A stretch of DNA of 64,000 nt from Pithys albifrons albifrons (Eukaryota > Chordata > Aves > Passeriformes > Thamnophilidae), in the NCBI RefSeq assembly GCF_047495875.1, contig NC_092497.1, positions 57,218,977 through 57,282,976 on the forward strand, given 5' to 3'. The notes under the pieces are model-generated. The model worked only from the letters and a program-made list of their open reading frames with translations. It was not told the origin of the DNA and did not search any database. This document shows, piece by piece, positions 33,372 to 46,040 of this stretch. Every line of letters begins with the position of its first letter. The stretch's first letter is position 1. The translations under genes and the position numbers were made by a program.

Positions 33372-36300
33372 TATTTACTATATAAATCTCTGCAAAAGAA
33401 AGGTATCTCAAAAGTTTATTGTTTGCTGTAAAATCATCTCTCTGTCATAATCTCCAGTGTGGGGTTAATGGTTTTCTTCAACTTAAATAAGTTGAAGAAA
33501 AAAAGTTTTCTTCTGACACTGGCACTGGATGTTGCAAGTGGCCTTGTTATCAGAATCTCCTGTGTTAGTGTATGCCTTGAGTCTTCACACTTGAACAAAA
33601 AAGGGATTATTAGTCTTTCATGCTTGGGAACAAAAAGGGATTATGGGGAAATGTTTACACTGAACTTAGGGTTTGTGAAACCTTTCTTTTTGTTATTTTT
33701 ATTTTTTTTAATTATTGAAGTTTTTTTAGGCACAGAACTAGATTAACCCTAGAGTACCACTATAAAACTATAGATTTGTTCTGCTTTTATCCCTTCCACC
33801 CACATACACATTTTTTCACTTATCTGTACATTTGCTTTTTGTTGTAGGCCTGTAAGTGGTGTCCTTTGGCCCATACAATAAAACAATTGCTCATCTTAAA
33901 AATTATGATCCACAGTAAAACCTTTCTGGCTTGTTTCAAAAAAGTCAGTCTAATTTCCAACCTAAATTATTCACAGCCTTCATATAGTAATTTTTTCTTG
34001 TTTTGTATTACTCAGTAGCTGAGTTCTTAATTCTTTCCCTGTATATACTTCTATTTACTTAAAGACAATGGTCATGTTTACTTTCAGAGTTACGTTGTTG
34101 GGCTCAGCAGTCCAGGTTGTCTTTTTTCATTACATTTGGGGAAAATTAAGAGCTTGTTGGGCTCATAGAGAGGGCTGAGGATGACCCCAGTGCAGACTGC
34201 AGCTTCCTTAAGGGAGGCAGTGGAGGGAATGGTGCTGATCTCTCTCTGGTAACCAGTGATGGGACCTGAGGGAGGGAAATGAAGCCACATCAGGGCAAGA
34301 TGTGCAAATACTAAGGCTGTGTTTATGAAACACTCTTAGGTAATGAAATTGTCACTAACTCTTGTTTCAATGCTACATGCAGTTGTCTTTGTTTAACCAT
34401 TCATTCTGAGTTTTATTGTTTTTTTCCACATCTTCTAATCCAATTTCCTCACCTTTAATAATCTCCCATGTTGTAGTATCGCCAAAAAAATACTGAATTC
34501 TCCCCACTCTTGAACAGCTTTACTGCACCTTTTTTTGTCTGGGTGAATGCTCTTCTGTTTTATCAAAGATGGAATAGTTTTCCAAGATAATGTAAGTAAA
34601 TTCATATTTTATTTATTCTGCCTTTCTGTTTTCAATTTCTCTCTGTTTCTACTTCAGAATCTATTCCGTTTCCCTTTCTCTTTGGTTCAGTTTTATTAAA
34701 ACCCCTCCAGTGAAGCTAAAATGAATTAATGTACTGGTATGTAGATGTTCAGTAGTAGTAGGTCCAAGGTAAATTCCTAAACTACAGAATGATGATTGGC
34801 CTCATACACTTAGAAGGCTGATACTTCCCACAAAAAGTTAGGTCTATAGCCTGTAACATTGACAAGTTATTAAATATTAGTGGTGAGTGCTTCCCTGTCA
34901 AGGTTGAGGTTTTGCTTTGCTGTGAAGAGAATAAGGGGACTGCAAGCTGAGATTAGAAGAGAGCACAAGGAGAAGCAGGCGAACTGATTTGGAGAGGAGA
35001 AGTGTTGAGGGTCAGTCCTCTGAAGGAGGGCAGTGTGCAGAAATGTGGTGTCTGTAGGTGCTGCTGGGACCATGATCTGATAGGGATGTGCAGCCAGGAG
35101 AGGGAGGAATTCTGTGAAGTCTGGAGATGGGCTGACAAGGATCTGGATCAAGGGAAGAAAACTGTAACAGGTGAAGGGTTTATATGAACTATTGACTAAA
35201 AAAAACTGAAATGAAAGACTGTAAGGTTGAAGATCAGGCTAATGTGAAGTGAGGTTGAAGAGGGAAGGAGACAGGAAAGACAAGAGTGGAATGAGTCATA
35301 CAACTACCCTGTGCTGCAGTAAATTTATTACTTCTGATGTCTTTAACAGGTTTTAAAGAATTACATTAATAATATTGAGAATAGTTGCATGCTTTTTTCT
35401 GTGAGGTTCATTAATGTGCATTCATAATCCTGGATAATTGGTATGCAATTGTGCTCACCTTCTTCATCCTCATCTTTTCAAGAAGCCATAGCTTTTTCTT
35501 TTACAAGCAGATACACATCTGTCATTTATGATTCCTCCCTGTACCCTTTCCCAGTAGAGTTAACTCTGTGTGAAGCTGCACCTTTACATCTGTTCAGGTA
35601 CTGAAGGTGGTTGTAGTCCAGTGTTTTATCAATAACATCAACAGTGCTTATTGCTTTGGGACTGTTCTGGAGTGGCAGTGATTATTTTGCTTTACAAGTC
35701 AGTTTCCTTTAATGGAGTTCTCCATGAACCTTGTTCATGTGCCCTAAAGCAGGAGTGAAGAAAAGGAACTTGAAAACTGATCAAGTCAGGCTTGCCTGCT
35801 TTCAGCAGTCCATTTAAAGAGGGAAGAAAAAAAAAAGCTAGCAATCACTTTTAATCTCTGCTCTGTTGCAGACTTCTATGCTATATTCTTTAGTTTTCCA
35901 TGGATTATTTTTATTCAGATCAGTTATATTCGGTTGGTTTAAATTCCTTTTGCAAGCATGTTGTACCCTGACCTCAAATTAAAGACTGGATTTTATGATA
36001 CTAAGAATCCCAATCTCATTATGGAAGAGATTAAGGATTTATGATGGATTTTAATGCATCCTTTTTATCCTGACTTGAAATACTTTTTATTTTCTGTTTG
36101 TTTACTGATGTTTGTATTGAAACAGTGTTAATGTATTTTGATCACAATTTTGAGTACATTAATTTAGAGTAGTCCTTTCTGGAGGCCTTTCCGTGGTACC
36201 TGATTTGAGGGAACCTCGCTATTCTTATAAAACTGTTCCTATATAATGTAGCCTTTATTACATATGACAGTTACAAGAATGTTCATTAAACAGTGATTTC

Positions 36301-36404
36301 TAGTTTTGTTTCTTTTTGACGCAAAAAATGTGCTTACTAATCATCTTTTTTTTCTTTTTTTTTTTTTAACAGTCTCACCCAGCTTTCTCCTTGTGAGAGT
36401 AACA
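33372..36404. other. Unassigned non-coding DNA
   Basis: I see no gene or known element. A small duplication of a GAACAAAAA-GGGATTAT segment occurs at about 33593-33640, and a T-run at about 36343-36367. Confidence 0.4.
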
Positions 36405-36660
36405 TAAGATCCCAGAATGGTGGAGGTGGGAAGGAGCCTTTAGGGATAACTCCACCCCCCAGTTAAATAGGGTGAGCTGTACCAGGTTGTGCAGGACTGT
36501 GTTCAGTCAGATTTTGAGTAATCTCTATGGATGGAGACTCCACAGCTGCTCTGGGCAGCCTTTTCCCGTATTTGACAACTCTTACAATAAGCAAAGGTAT
36601 TCTTTTGTTCAGGTAGAACTTCTGATTCAATTTACCCCGTTAACTCTTTTCTAGTCGGTG
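36405..36660 (-). mobile_element. Old CR1 3' fragment
   Basis: Plus-strand AGATCCCAGAATGGTGG leads into GGAAGGAGCCTTTAGGGATAA. It continues through a GGAGACTCCACAGCTGCTCT block (counterpart of the CATCCACAGC block), GGGCAGCCTTTTCC and a degraded TTC-AGGTAGAACTTC stretch. This is a diverged minus-strand CR1 3' UTR of a subfamily distinct from the young copies nearby. Confidence 0.75.
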
Positions 36661-36725
36661 GGCACTACTGAGAAAAGTCTGGCACACTTTCACCCCATGC
36701 TTGATGAGTCCTTACAGAAGTCCTT

Positions 36726-36858
36726 ACAGACTATTCTGAGTTGGAAGAGACCCACAAGGATCACTGAGTCCAACTCTTAAGTCAATGGCCCACACTGGGG
36801 ATTGAACCCATGACCTTGGCATTATGACAACTAAGTTTTAACCAATTGAGCTGATCTC
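36726..36858 (-). mobile_element. TguSINE1-type SINE (tRNA-Ile head), second copy
   Basis: It shows the same architecture as 13275-13415. On the minus strand the CAGCTCAATTGGTTAAAAC A-box arm is followed by GCCAAGGTCATGGGTTCAAT (T-arm side, B-box) and a CR1-like tail with GTGGGTCTCTTCCAACTCAG. The copies differ by scattered substitutions. It lies between two old CR1 fragments. Confidence 0.85.
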
Positions 36859-36879
36859 AGAGTTACATGTATTGATAAG

Positions 36880-37910
36880 TTTTCACCCCACCCCCAGCAG
36901 GCCTTCTCTTTGGGCTACAAACAGTCCCACCTCGTACAGCAGATACTGTAGTCCCTCAATCGTCTTTGCATCCGGTATCTGGTCTTGCACTGGTGTGTCT
37001 GTGTCTGCTGCGTTGGACACGGCACTCCAGATACATCCTCATCAGTACTGGCTGGAAGCTGAAGGGTCACCCTTCTCACCCTGCTGATGTATTTGCTCTG
37101 AGGCCACACTGCTGGGTCCTGTTTACCTTGTTCACTGGGGCAGTTACTGCGGATCTGCTTTGCACCTGGTCAGCCCCCACACCATACTAGTGCGTGGGGT
37201 TATCCCTTCCAGAGGCAGAACTTTGTGGTTCCCTTGGCTGAACTTTCTGAGGCTTATATTGATCCCATTTTCCAGCCTGTTGAGGTCCCTCTGACTGTCA
37301 GCATAACCCTCTACTGTGTTCATAGAATCATTGAATGGATTGGGTTGGAAAAGACCTCCGAGATCATCAAGTTCAACCCTTGGTCCAACTCCAGTCCCTT
37401 TACCAGATCATGGCACTCAGTGCCATGGCCAATCTCAGTTTCAAAACCTCCAGGGATGGGGAATCCACCCCCTCTCTGGGCAGCCCATTCCAATGCCTGA
37501 TTACTCTCTCTGGAAAGAATTTTTTTCTGACCTCCAACTTCAATTTCCCCTGGCAGAGCTTGAGCCCTGCCCCCTTGTCCTCTTGCCAAGTGCCTGGGAG
37601 AAGAGACCAGCCCCCACCTGGCCAGCACTTCCCTTCAGTGTTGGACACTTCTACTCTGGTGTCATCTGCAAACTTACTGAGAGTGGACTTTGCCCTGCCC
37701 TCCACATCATTAATGGAGGTGCTGAACAGGGATACATCCCTAGTGTCTGGCCTCCAGCTGGATGTTGTGCCATCGGTACAGCCCTTTGAGCCTGGCAGGT
37801 CAGACAGTCCACCTGCCTGTGTTTCTAGACTGTATTTTCACCAGTTTATCTGTGAGAATGTTTTGAGAGACTGTGTAAAATGCACACGTTGGGTGATGAA
37901 GTCTGTTTAG
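36880..37910 (-). mobile_element. Old CR1 (host element), split by a younger CR1
   Basis: The left part ends (plus strand) with CCAGCCTGTTGAGGTCCCTCTG at about 37292. The right part (from about 37638) resumes with GTGTCATCTGCAAACTTACTGAG and an ACATCATTAATGGAGGTGCTGAACAGG block. In intact CR1s these blocks are nearly adjacent, in this order. The minus-strand translation gives a degraded SKFADDT RT motif just right of the insertion. The gap is filled exactly by the nested copy 37321-37637. Confidence 0.8.
37321..37637 (-). mobile_element. Nested CR1 3' end with possible 5-bp target duplication
   Basis: It starts CATAGAATCATTGAATGG and carries the complete subfamily 3' signature through GAGAAGAGACCAGCCCCCACC to a 5' truncation at about 37637. 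It is flanked by GTGTT at 37316-37320 and again at 37638-37642, a candidate target-site duplication. It sits inside the old CR1 of 36880-37910. Confidence 0.9.
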
Positions 37911-39199
37911 TTAAAATAACAATTCACAAAACTGGTGTGTTAAATGGCTCCTGTGGAGATTCACAGGGAAGGAGAAAGTTTATCTGTTGGTTCTGAGTCC
38001 ACCTACTGCTATGTCTTAAGGATCCAACCCTAGAAATGCTTGAAGCTGTTTTTGATGACAGCTTTGCAGGCCTGAAAATGTTTCTTTAGGATATGATCTC
38101 GAAATTTAAAGTGAGCTTAAGTTATTATTTAATAAGATGAAATGAGATATAGTGATTTATATGAAATTACCTTAGGAAAGTGCCCTTATAATTTACTCAG
38201 GCAAGGCAATTATCTTACATATCTTCCATAGGTGACAAGTTTCTCAGCTTTCTAGTGAGTGAGTTATTATGGTCTTTCTTTTGTGGAATGGAATGGGTCT
38301 TAATAACTCTGTCATACCAAAGATGTTTTAACATTGTAGTTTGTATGAAAGAAAGATAGAGGAACTTTTATTGATGAGAGCAATCTGTATTTCTCTCTGT
38401 AAAATGTTGGCACTACATAGCAAGGGCCAGATAAAGCAAACTCTGCCAGGGTCATTCAAGCATGGAGATCTTCACTCAAGCACCCATTTTCAAGGCTCTC
38501 TTTGCTGTCATCCTTGGATGTTGACCAGCACTAAAAGTTGGCCTTTTAGCTCCCATCAGTGTCCATTGTGCCCAAAAGGTCACTGAGCAAGTGTGACTTT
38601 GAGCATCACTGTCACCTGCAGGTCACTGTGGATTAGTGTTTCTGGGAGAGTGCCCTTTCTACTGGATGAATGGAGAGCATAACCTTTTATAAAATACTTG
38701 TTGGAGGACATATTAGGTAATATTGGCTGTGTGTCCTGAAATCAAGAATGTAATTTCCAGCACCTGGGCCAGTATCTTGGCAGGGATCACTATAAACAAA
38801 GTTGTCCTTACAGTGCCAGGATACACTTCCTTGAGTTTCAGACAGAAACCTGCTGAAGGCCTAACAATAGTCTGTAAGTGCTGTAACCTTGGACTCACAC
38901 CCTTCTATTCAGATTTACTAATGCTCATGCCAGCTCTGTTGGCTAGTTCCAAGGTGGGTCGGTAGAAGAATTCTCAACTGTTTTTTTGGTAAGGCATTAG
39001 TATCCTCCACTAAATTGGCTCCACAGCGTTGATGGGGGTATATTATAAACTCATGTTACCTGGTTTTCACCAACATGCAACTGGACTGTTTCTCCTGGAA
39101 ATTACATGATTTAATGCAAGTGGGAATACCTAACCATAAAAAATGGAGGCCTTTCATAGTGACCCTCTGTTGGCAGAAGTAGGAAATGCAGTCAGGTGG
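37911..39199. other. Unassigned DNA, possibly more decayed ERVL
   Basis: I recognise no gene. The right part (about 38700-39199) may continue the ERVL pol remnant at 39200-40720 (RNase H or integrase side), but no motif is certain. Confidence 0.35.
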
Positions 39200-39631
39200 T
39201 TGTACATCTACCTGTCACCACCAGTATTTATTGCAAACTCTGGCCCTTTGGAAGGGGCCCGGTTTAACCTGTGTGAGGTGTACCACGTCCATTTGATGGT
39301 GCTGGTCTGTTGTGCCTTCCTGGTTTACTGACTGGAGCCATTTCATGGCACCTGCTCTCAAACTGGGAGCTGTGCTGCCAGTTAACCTTGGCCTCCTGGG
39401 GGATTCTCTCTGTTTCAGTGACGGGCTGAATAAGCAGCCCAAAGCTGTTGTATTTTTATGATGGTGGGGCAAACTCTGAGACCAGAAGTATGTGCCATCC
39501 ATCCTCATGCTGCCAGAGACTTCAATAAGCCACTTGGTCCTCTGATGCCAGGGCTTCAAGCTCAAAATACTTCCTGGCTTATTCAGAGGCAACTCTATTC
39601 TTCTGGAAAGAACTGATCTTTTTTTCATTGT

Positions 39632-39696
39632 TATTGTTATTATTATTATTGTTGTTGTTATTATTGTTGTTATTATTATTGTTGTTATTATTATTG

Positions 39697-39763
<67 letters not shown>
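39632..39763. repeat. (ATT)n / (TTG-ATT)n trinucleotide microsatellite
   Basis: An imperfect mix of ATT and GTT units gives way to a pure ATT run of about 21 copies (39700-39763). It lies inside the ERVL pol remnant. Confidence 0.97.
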
Positions 39764-40073
39764 GATCTTCATATCTGGGCCAAAGATGGTATAAACCACC
39801 TGGGAAACCCTCAAAGATCAATAATTTTCTGTGTTTCTACTTTGTGTTTCTGCAATAGAAAGAATGATTTGTTTGGCTGATTTAGGCATCATTCTGTGAA
39901 GTCCTTGCCTAATTATTCTTCCAGATTTTACTTCTGTGGCAGTGCTTTGAATTTTCTTGGGGTTCATTTTCCAGCCATGATTTTGCCTTGCCTTGGTAGC
40001 ATTAGTGCTTCTCACACTTCTTGTTCAGTGGGACCAGTGGTGCAGGTAACATTGTCCATCTCTCTGTTTTACA

Positions 40074-40340
40074 GTGTGGGACACTGGCTCAAGCTCTGCC
40101 AGGGGAAATTGAAGTTGGAGATCAGAAAAAAATTCTTTCCAGAGAGAGTGCTCAGGCATTGGAATGGGCTGCCCAGAGAGGGGGTGGATTCCCCATCCCT
40201 GGAGGTTTTTAAACTGAGCTTGGCCGTGGTACTGAGTGCCATGATCTGGTAAAGGGACTGGAGTTGGACCAAGGGTTGGGCTTGATGATCTTGGAGGTCT
40301 TTTCCAACCCAGTCAATTCTATGATTCTATGATTCCATGA
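40074..40340 (+). mobile_element. CR1 3' end, plus strand
   Basis: It starts within the GGCTCAAGCTCTGCCAGGGG block and contains GGCATTGGAATGGGCTGCCC, CATGATCTGGTAAAGGGACT and TTGGACCAAGGGTTGG. It ends in ATTCTATGATTCTATGATTC, the diagnostic CR1 3' tail. It is inserted into the RT domain of the ERVL remnant, separating the LPQG side from the thumb side. Confidence 0.95.
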
Positions 40341-40720
40341 TTGGAAGTCTTCCCAATGCTGGGCTGCCAGCCCATGGCACATTGTCGTTCTGCGTGGTTA
40401 CCTCTGGGGCAGTACTGTGAGGGTGTATTGCTGAATCCAGCATGGGTGTGTGGATGGCTGCTGTGGTTCATTAGCAGCTGGAATGCCAAAGAAAGCCTTT
40501 GCTGGATCCTGTCCAGGATGGCATGGCTTTGGATACTGCTTGCTGGATCAGTGATGACAATGGGGCACTGCATCTCTGTGTGGGACAGCCTTGCTGAGCA
40601 GTCAGTAGCCAGCTGTCTCTGTGAGCTGTCAGGCATTTTCACTGTCCAGATGGGGCTGCTGAAGTGGGGAACTGCCTTTCTAAATGACTCCAGCCTCTGA
40701 CAGTTGTAGTGTTCTCAGTG

Positions 40721-43147
40721 ATCTCAGTGTAGCCTGTAACATTTGAATACAACCCATTGTGAGGGAGGCTCCAAATTAGCAGGAACAGTAACCACTTTGC
40801 CCACAGTGACAGAATGAACCCCCAGAAGAAAATTTGTCCCCTCTTGTCTTGAAAGGTTTTTCTAAAAACATTTAATAAAACTAGAAACACTTCCTTTTAT
40901 GGAACTGTTTTATGTTGCAGAGGATATATCTGCAGAGTGTTCACAATATATCCCTCTGACAAGCAGGAGGGGTATCTCTTTCATGGTACTGGTATGCAGC
41001 ACAGATTGGAATGGGACACACTGGCAAATTGTCTCGCAGCAGTGGCCTGTACTGAAAAGTTTGATAGTGGCTTCTTTCCTCCCATAGGATATCAAGCGTA
41101 CGTTGCTTCTTTTTAAATTTATCTGATGTGATCTGCTTCATCTTGAGAACAAATGGAATTGAACAAAGTAAAAAGTAGCAAATCTTCTTTTTTTGCTTGT
41201 GACAAAGAAAAATAATATTCATCCTTGCCTTTAGAAATCCATTACAGTTTTTATGTGGTCTTCAAAAGACATCTCTGGTTTGAAAGTTGATCTTCTAATT
41301 GTCCTCTTGGTATCTTAGTGATACTTGACTTTTTATTCCTAAGGATGTGTGACTGTGATGCAGATAGACAATTCAATACTACGTTGTCTATATTACTAGA
41401 TCAATCTGTGTACTTTTGTTGCTGTCATGGTACATGTGAGTGGAAATTATGGGGGTGTGTGGTGAACTGGTGATCAATTCAGTCCTTCACTTGCCTTTAG
41501 CAAGCTTTTGAATCTAATCAGGCTGAAAACAAAATTGCATACTTGTCTTTTTTTTTCTTCCTATTTTTGGTTAGGCATCAAAGTTAGCTATATGTGTTAG
41601 AGAATTGGCAATGTTTTTTGGCCACATACAAAAGTCATATCAACTTGTTGGATATACTTCTGCTATTGTGATAACCTTGTAAGTCTTGTGTGTGCATTGT
41701 AGTAATTACTCATTTTGATATTGCTGTTTTTTATTGTCCTTTTGCCACTTGGAAAAGGTGTCTCATAGTTAGCAAATGTAGCAAGAAGGTCAAGATTAGT
41801 TGTGACTGTCTTGCAGTAGCTGCTGGATCAGAAATTACTTGTAAGCATAAAGCAATCTGTTTTAGAGAACTTTATTTGAACTGACATAGCTTCTCTCAAG
41901 TGTCTGTGCTTAGTCTCAGTCCACTGATTGATCATGGGGGAGGATTTCTATCTGTACAAATGTTTGATTCTTTGGTCTTCCCAGGGCCGTTCTCTGGCTT
42001 TTACTGGGGTTTGTCCTTATCCTGTTCTTGCTGCTCGTGAGTAAATAATTAGCTACTACCACCAGTTCTTTCACTTTTTTTATAATAAAGTAGCAGAAAA
42101 CTTGCTAGTATTCTCAGTGGATTCATTATGTGAATGTTTTGTCTTGTTTTGCAACCTTGAGCTTCAGGAAGATGACTAAAACATTGACTTTTTTTGTTAC
42201 TTCCCCTTAAGGGTCTCAATATAAATAAATATCCCTATGTAACTAATCTTTGGCTTTACTGGTTATACCTTCATCCTTTAAAAGAGGGTTTCTTTGTACT
42301 GTTGTAAATACAGAACTTGTGAGCTGTACAACACTTTGAGGTGAGCCCATTACCATAGATTTAGAGTGCACCGTGGCTGGGAGGTCTGATGGCAAGTTAT
42401 AAGCAGGTAAGTCATGAAGGTTGTGTGAACTTCAAGTTAACAGGGGATCAAGTGAGTATCAGGGCTTTAAGTGAAGCATGTCCCATGAGAACTGTGTCAC
42501 TCAATCTCTAAGTTCTGTTTAAAACATACTTTAGAATAATAGTTAAACCTTCATACTATACACAAATATTTAGCTTTTTGTTTGCTACTTTTTTGCTTGT
42601 TTCAGAGTATTTTCTATGACTAGTTTTTTTGTTGTTGTCACGTGTCCTGGCCTCCGCAGACTCCCTGGTTTAATTTATTTTTCAAATGCTCTTGCTCTAG
42701 ATCCAGAGCTGTGACTCGGTAGGAAATGGATCTAACAGGCCTGGAATATCTCTTGTCTCTTTAGGGAAGTCAATTTTCATTGTGAGTACTTCCTTTATTG
42801 CCACCTCTGTTACTTGAATTACATAAAATGAAACTGGGAAAAAATACATTACCAGTGTAAGAACAGCAATACTGCTGTTAGAGCTCTTAGATAAAGTGAA
42901 ATAAAGCTTGAGCAGAGTGTAGCAATATTAATGAAGTGCTCTCAAGTTAACACTGTTGCTTAGACATCTCCGGAAACGTGCACAGAGCTGTTTTTGCATG
43001 AGGAAAGTAGCTGTAGGTGAGGTCATCAGTGTTCTGTGGTATCTCCTGTTAGAACCTAACGACGTGAATCAAGAGCAGCTGGCCTTGGCCAGGCATATTC
43101 CCTCGATTTCACAGAATTTGGGAGACCCAACACCCAGGGCTTCATGG
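40721..43147. other. Unassigned non-coding DNA
   Basis: I recognise no gene or transposon. The composition is ordinary and AT-rich. Confidence 0.4.
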
Positions 43148-43152
43148 CCTAA

Positions 43153-43967
43153 TGTCTTGGTTTGAGGGGAAAAACCAAAATGTTTACCACAAGCGGAGGA
43201 GGGGGTTTCCTCCACAATAGTCATGCCACTCTTTATCAAATTTAAGAAAAGGAACTTTAATCAAAAAATGGATATAAGAAGGATAACTGTTCTTAACTGT
43301 GATTGATATATATATAACTAAACAGACCAGAGCAAACTGCTTCCCCAACACAGGAAGAAAACCGAAACACAATAACCCCAAGAGCCAGCAGGTTTCCTCC
43401 TGAAGAAAAAAAAAAAAAGTTATACTTAAGGACAGTGTCTGTTCACAGCCCGGCTGGCTGCAGGATGAGCTTCCAGTTCGTCTCCAGCGAGACAGACGAG
43501 TGGTGAGCTCTCAGATGAGCTCTGTCTCTCCCCCTGTGTTCCTTATCCCGAACAAAGAAAGAAAGCTGGAAAACAGAGAACCGCAGCGTGTCCCAGAAAG
43601 CAGCAGCGACCTCTCTCTCCCGGGTCGCTGCCCCAGCCGAGGCGGGCCGGTCACGACACTGCAGGTGACGGTGAGACTGGAACGGAGACCGGGACACCAG
43701 TGCCGAATCCAGGAGCAACAGCAGTGGCAGGGGAAAACTGGCTTACTCCACAGTAGCAGCAAGGAGCAGCAGCAGCAATGGCCTCTCCCACCGCAGCACA
43801 CACACCAACCCGAGCTGTGTGTAGTCCCCAAGAGCAACAGAGACAACCTGCCCCCCACCCAAGTGATCAAGAAGAAGAGTAGCAGTTACCTACTTCCTTT
43901 GTTAACTAATGGCATGGGTAGTTAGTGGCAGGGGAGAGAATTTACATAATAATTCCAAACTACAACA
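43153..43967 (-). mobile_element. Solo LTR, ERVL-type, with perfect 5-bp target duplication
   Basis: On the minus strand it begins TGTTGTAGTTTGGAATTATT and ends AACCAAGACA. It is flanked by CCTAA at 43148-43152 and 43968-43972. A 5-bp duplication is characteristic of class III (ERVL) integration. Internally it has a TATATATATA box (43305-43318 on the plus strand, oriented minus) and an ATTAAA polyadenylation-type signal (43256-43261). A GC-rich U3 core with short CAG/CTG runs lies further upstream. The first 50-60 bp match the truncated LTR of the provirus at 60661-61035, so the two are related families. No internal sequence remains, as expected after LTR-LTR recombination. Confidence 0.93.
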
Positions 43968-43972
43968 CCTAA

Positions 43973-46040
43973 CAACTTTGCTTTTTTTCAGGGTCCCTTA
44001 TGACAGTAAGGAGTAGAAGAATTGATGTGGTGTCAAGAAGGGTTTAAAATGAATTCACATTGGAAAACAGGTTTTAACAGCAACAAAATGACCAAAAAAG
44101 AAGCTTCAGAAGCTGCAAACTAAATATTTTTCTTAGGAATACAGAAGCAATGTCAAAGTGGTGAAGGCAGTTTGTATAAAATATTGCTCATGTGGGACTT
44201 TCCTAATAGGAACCTGAAGTGTCTTCTGAAAATAACTTGCAAACAGAAAGGATTGCTGATTTAATTAATCTGAAATCCAACTATATTTATTTGCATAAGT
44301 GTAGTTCGCTGTCTCCTTCAGGCAATTTGCAAGTTTTTGCTGCTATAAATAGTGTTCTTATTATTTAGTTACTCTGTTTGACCTCTTTTATTGTGATTCT
44401 GCTCTGGCTATCAATTCAGTGGACATATTAGTACAAAATACATTTACAAAATAGCCTATAAATGATAATCTTGTTATACATAAGTGCTTTATGCAGCATT
44501 TGTATTCACTGTGAAATACAGTATGAAAGTTTCTCTGGGTTCATGTTTCTTGGTATGTCAGTAGTTTTGGATATGAGATACCATCTGTAGTTACTAAGGT
44601 TAATCCTGATGGACAAGTAAGTGCTCCAAAAAATGGGGTAGCCACGAAATAAGGCCACTTTTGTTGTTATTTGTTTTCTTCATGACTAGATCCCCATCCT
44701 CCCTGTTAGCTCTTAACTTATGCTGACTTTTGCTCTATCTTGTTCTGTCTCTTTAGCTGATATCCATTTTTATATTTCTTAACCCAGTTGACTTTCAGTG
44801 TAGACCACATTTCCCTCAGAGTTGTTCCCAGTAATTTCTCTCTTCCTTGTCCTAGTCCAGCAGTCTCCAACTTGAAATTTGCCCATGTCTGCTCTTGTCA
44901 CAGTGGCAATGGAGCTGGGGGAGGGGGGAATTATGGAGAAGATAATTTTCTTGCTTTTAGTTCGGATAACTGGACATATTACCTCTCTTTTTTTTGTTTT
45001 TGAAGATTTTAAAAGTAACTCTCAGCTTCCTTAGCTATGTATTCAAAATAGTTGTTTACCTGCTACTGGCTTTTCTAAATGGATCAAGTTTTCTGAGTTT
45101 TTCATTGTTTTATACTCCTTATTTTTTCATAGTTCATCAGTTTTGTCTGTTGTTTTACTTTTGTTGTGTGGTATTTTTCTTAGTACTGAGTACTTTTTTC
45201 CTTGAGAACTGAGCTGGGGAAATCAGTGAGGTTACTGCTTTATAGAAATTCAGAAGGCCACTGTCAAAAACATCACTTAAACTTTTGAATTTGTGTTACT
45301 TTATGCTTTCAGGAGCAAATATTTCCAAAGAATGGAATGTGTTTCTAATTTATTCTGTTGGTCAGTGTATGCTCACAACAGGGCTCAGTCTTCCTGTAGT
45401 TATTGTGGGTTTTGTTAAGCACTAAATCTTTTCTTTGGACGATGTTCAAAGCATGAAGATCTCCATCTGTGTTTTATTTCATCTTTCCATCCCTGTCAAG
45501 ACAACTTGACCTACATACAACCCACGGTAGTTTGCTCATGAGAAGTTTCTGAGTTACATTGTGTGAGTGTATATATTATTTGAATGTATAACCTCTTCTC
45601 AGGTATAATGGCAAATACTCAGTTATTAGTAATGACATGACAATGAGATGAGGTCGTTTTTGAGGTAAGATTATTAGTTTTATTTGAAGTTGTGGGTGTT
45701 AGTTTTTTGTGGTTGTTTCTTAATGAATGGATAGTAGTTGTCAAGGGCAAAAATTACCACTGCCTGTTCAAGTTGAAATGTCACTTGAGGCTAGATTGGC
45801 ATAGTTACATCTAAAAGTGGCTTGCTGTGCTTCACAGCTGCATTGCTACTTCAGTGAGGTCACAGCCTGAACAGTTGTGTTAATCACTGACTGTGAGTAT
45901 GGCCTGTTTTAAAATCTTCACAGGATATGACATGGGGTTGGCCTTGCCAGGCCCCAATCCAGCTTCTCTCTCACTCTCCCTCCTTAACAGGTAGAAAATA
46001 AAGATGGAACAGCTCATAGGTCAAAGTAAATACTGGGAGA
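43973..46040. other. Unassigned non-coding DNA
   Basis: I see no gene or known element in this stretch. Confidence 0.45.

Larger units (their letters stand above)
39200..40720 (-). pseudogene. Decayed ERVL-type pol (reverse transcriptase region)
   Basis: On the minus strand, from right to left, one frame shows FSSPIWTVKMPDSS (RT finger). A neighbouring frame shows DPAKAFFGIP (the palm block that normally reads D-A-AFFSIP). It then shows QQYTLTVLPQ and MCHGL, the ERVL signature LPQG-x(5)-CHGL around the RT active region. After the inserted CR1 (40074-40340), a WKMNPKKIQSTATEVK block matches the RT thumb region, and a connection-domain stretch (LIEVS, FWSQ) lies beyond the ATT microsatellite. 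The YxDD region has been lost around the CR1. Frames shift repeatedly, so this is a very old inactive copy, much older than the provirus at 61-64 kb. Confidence 0.8.

Noticed and set aside
39579..39821. Poly-Asn or poly-Ile frame
   Set aside because: It is a translation of the (ATT)n microsatellite inside the ERVL remnant.
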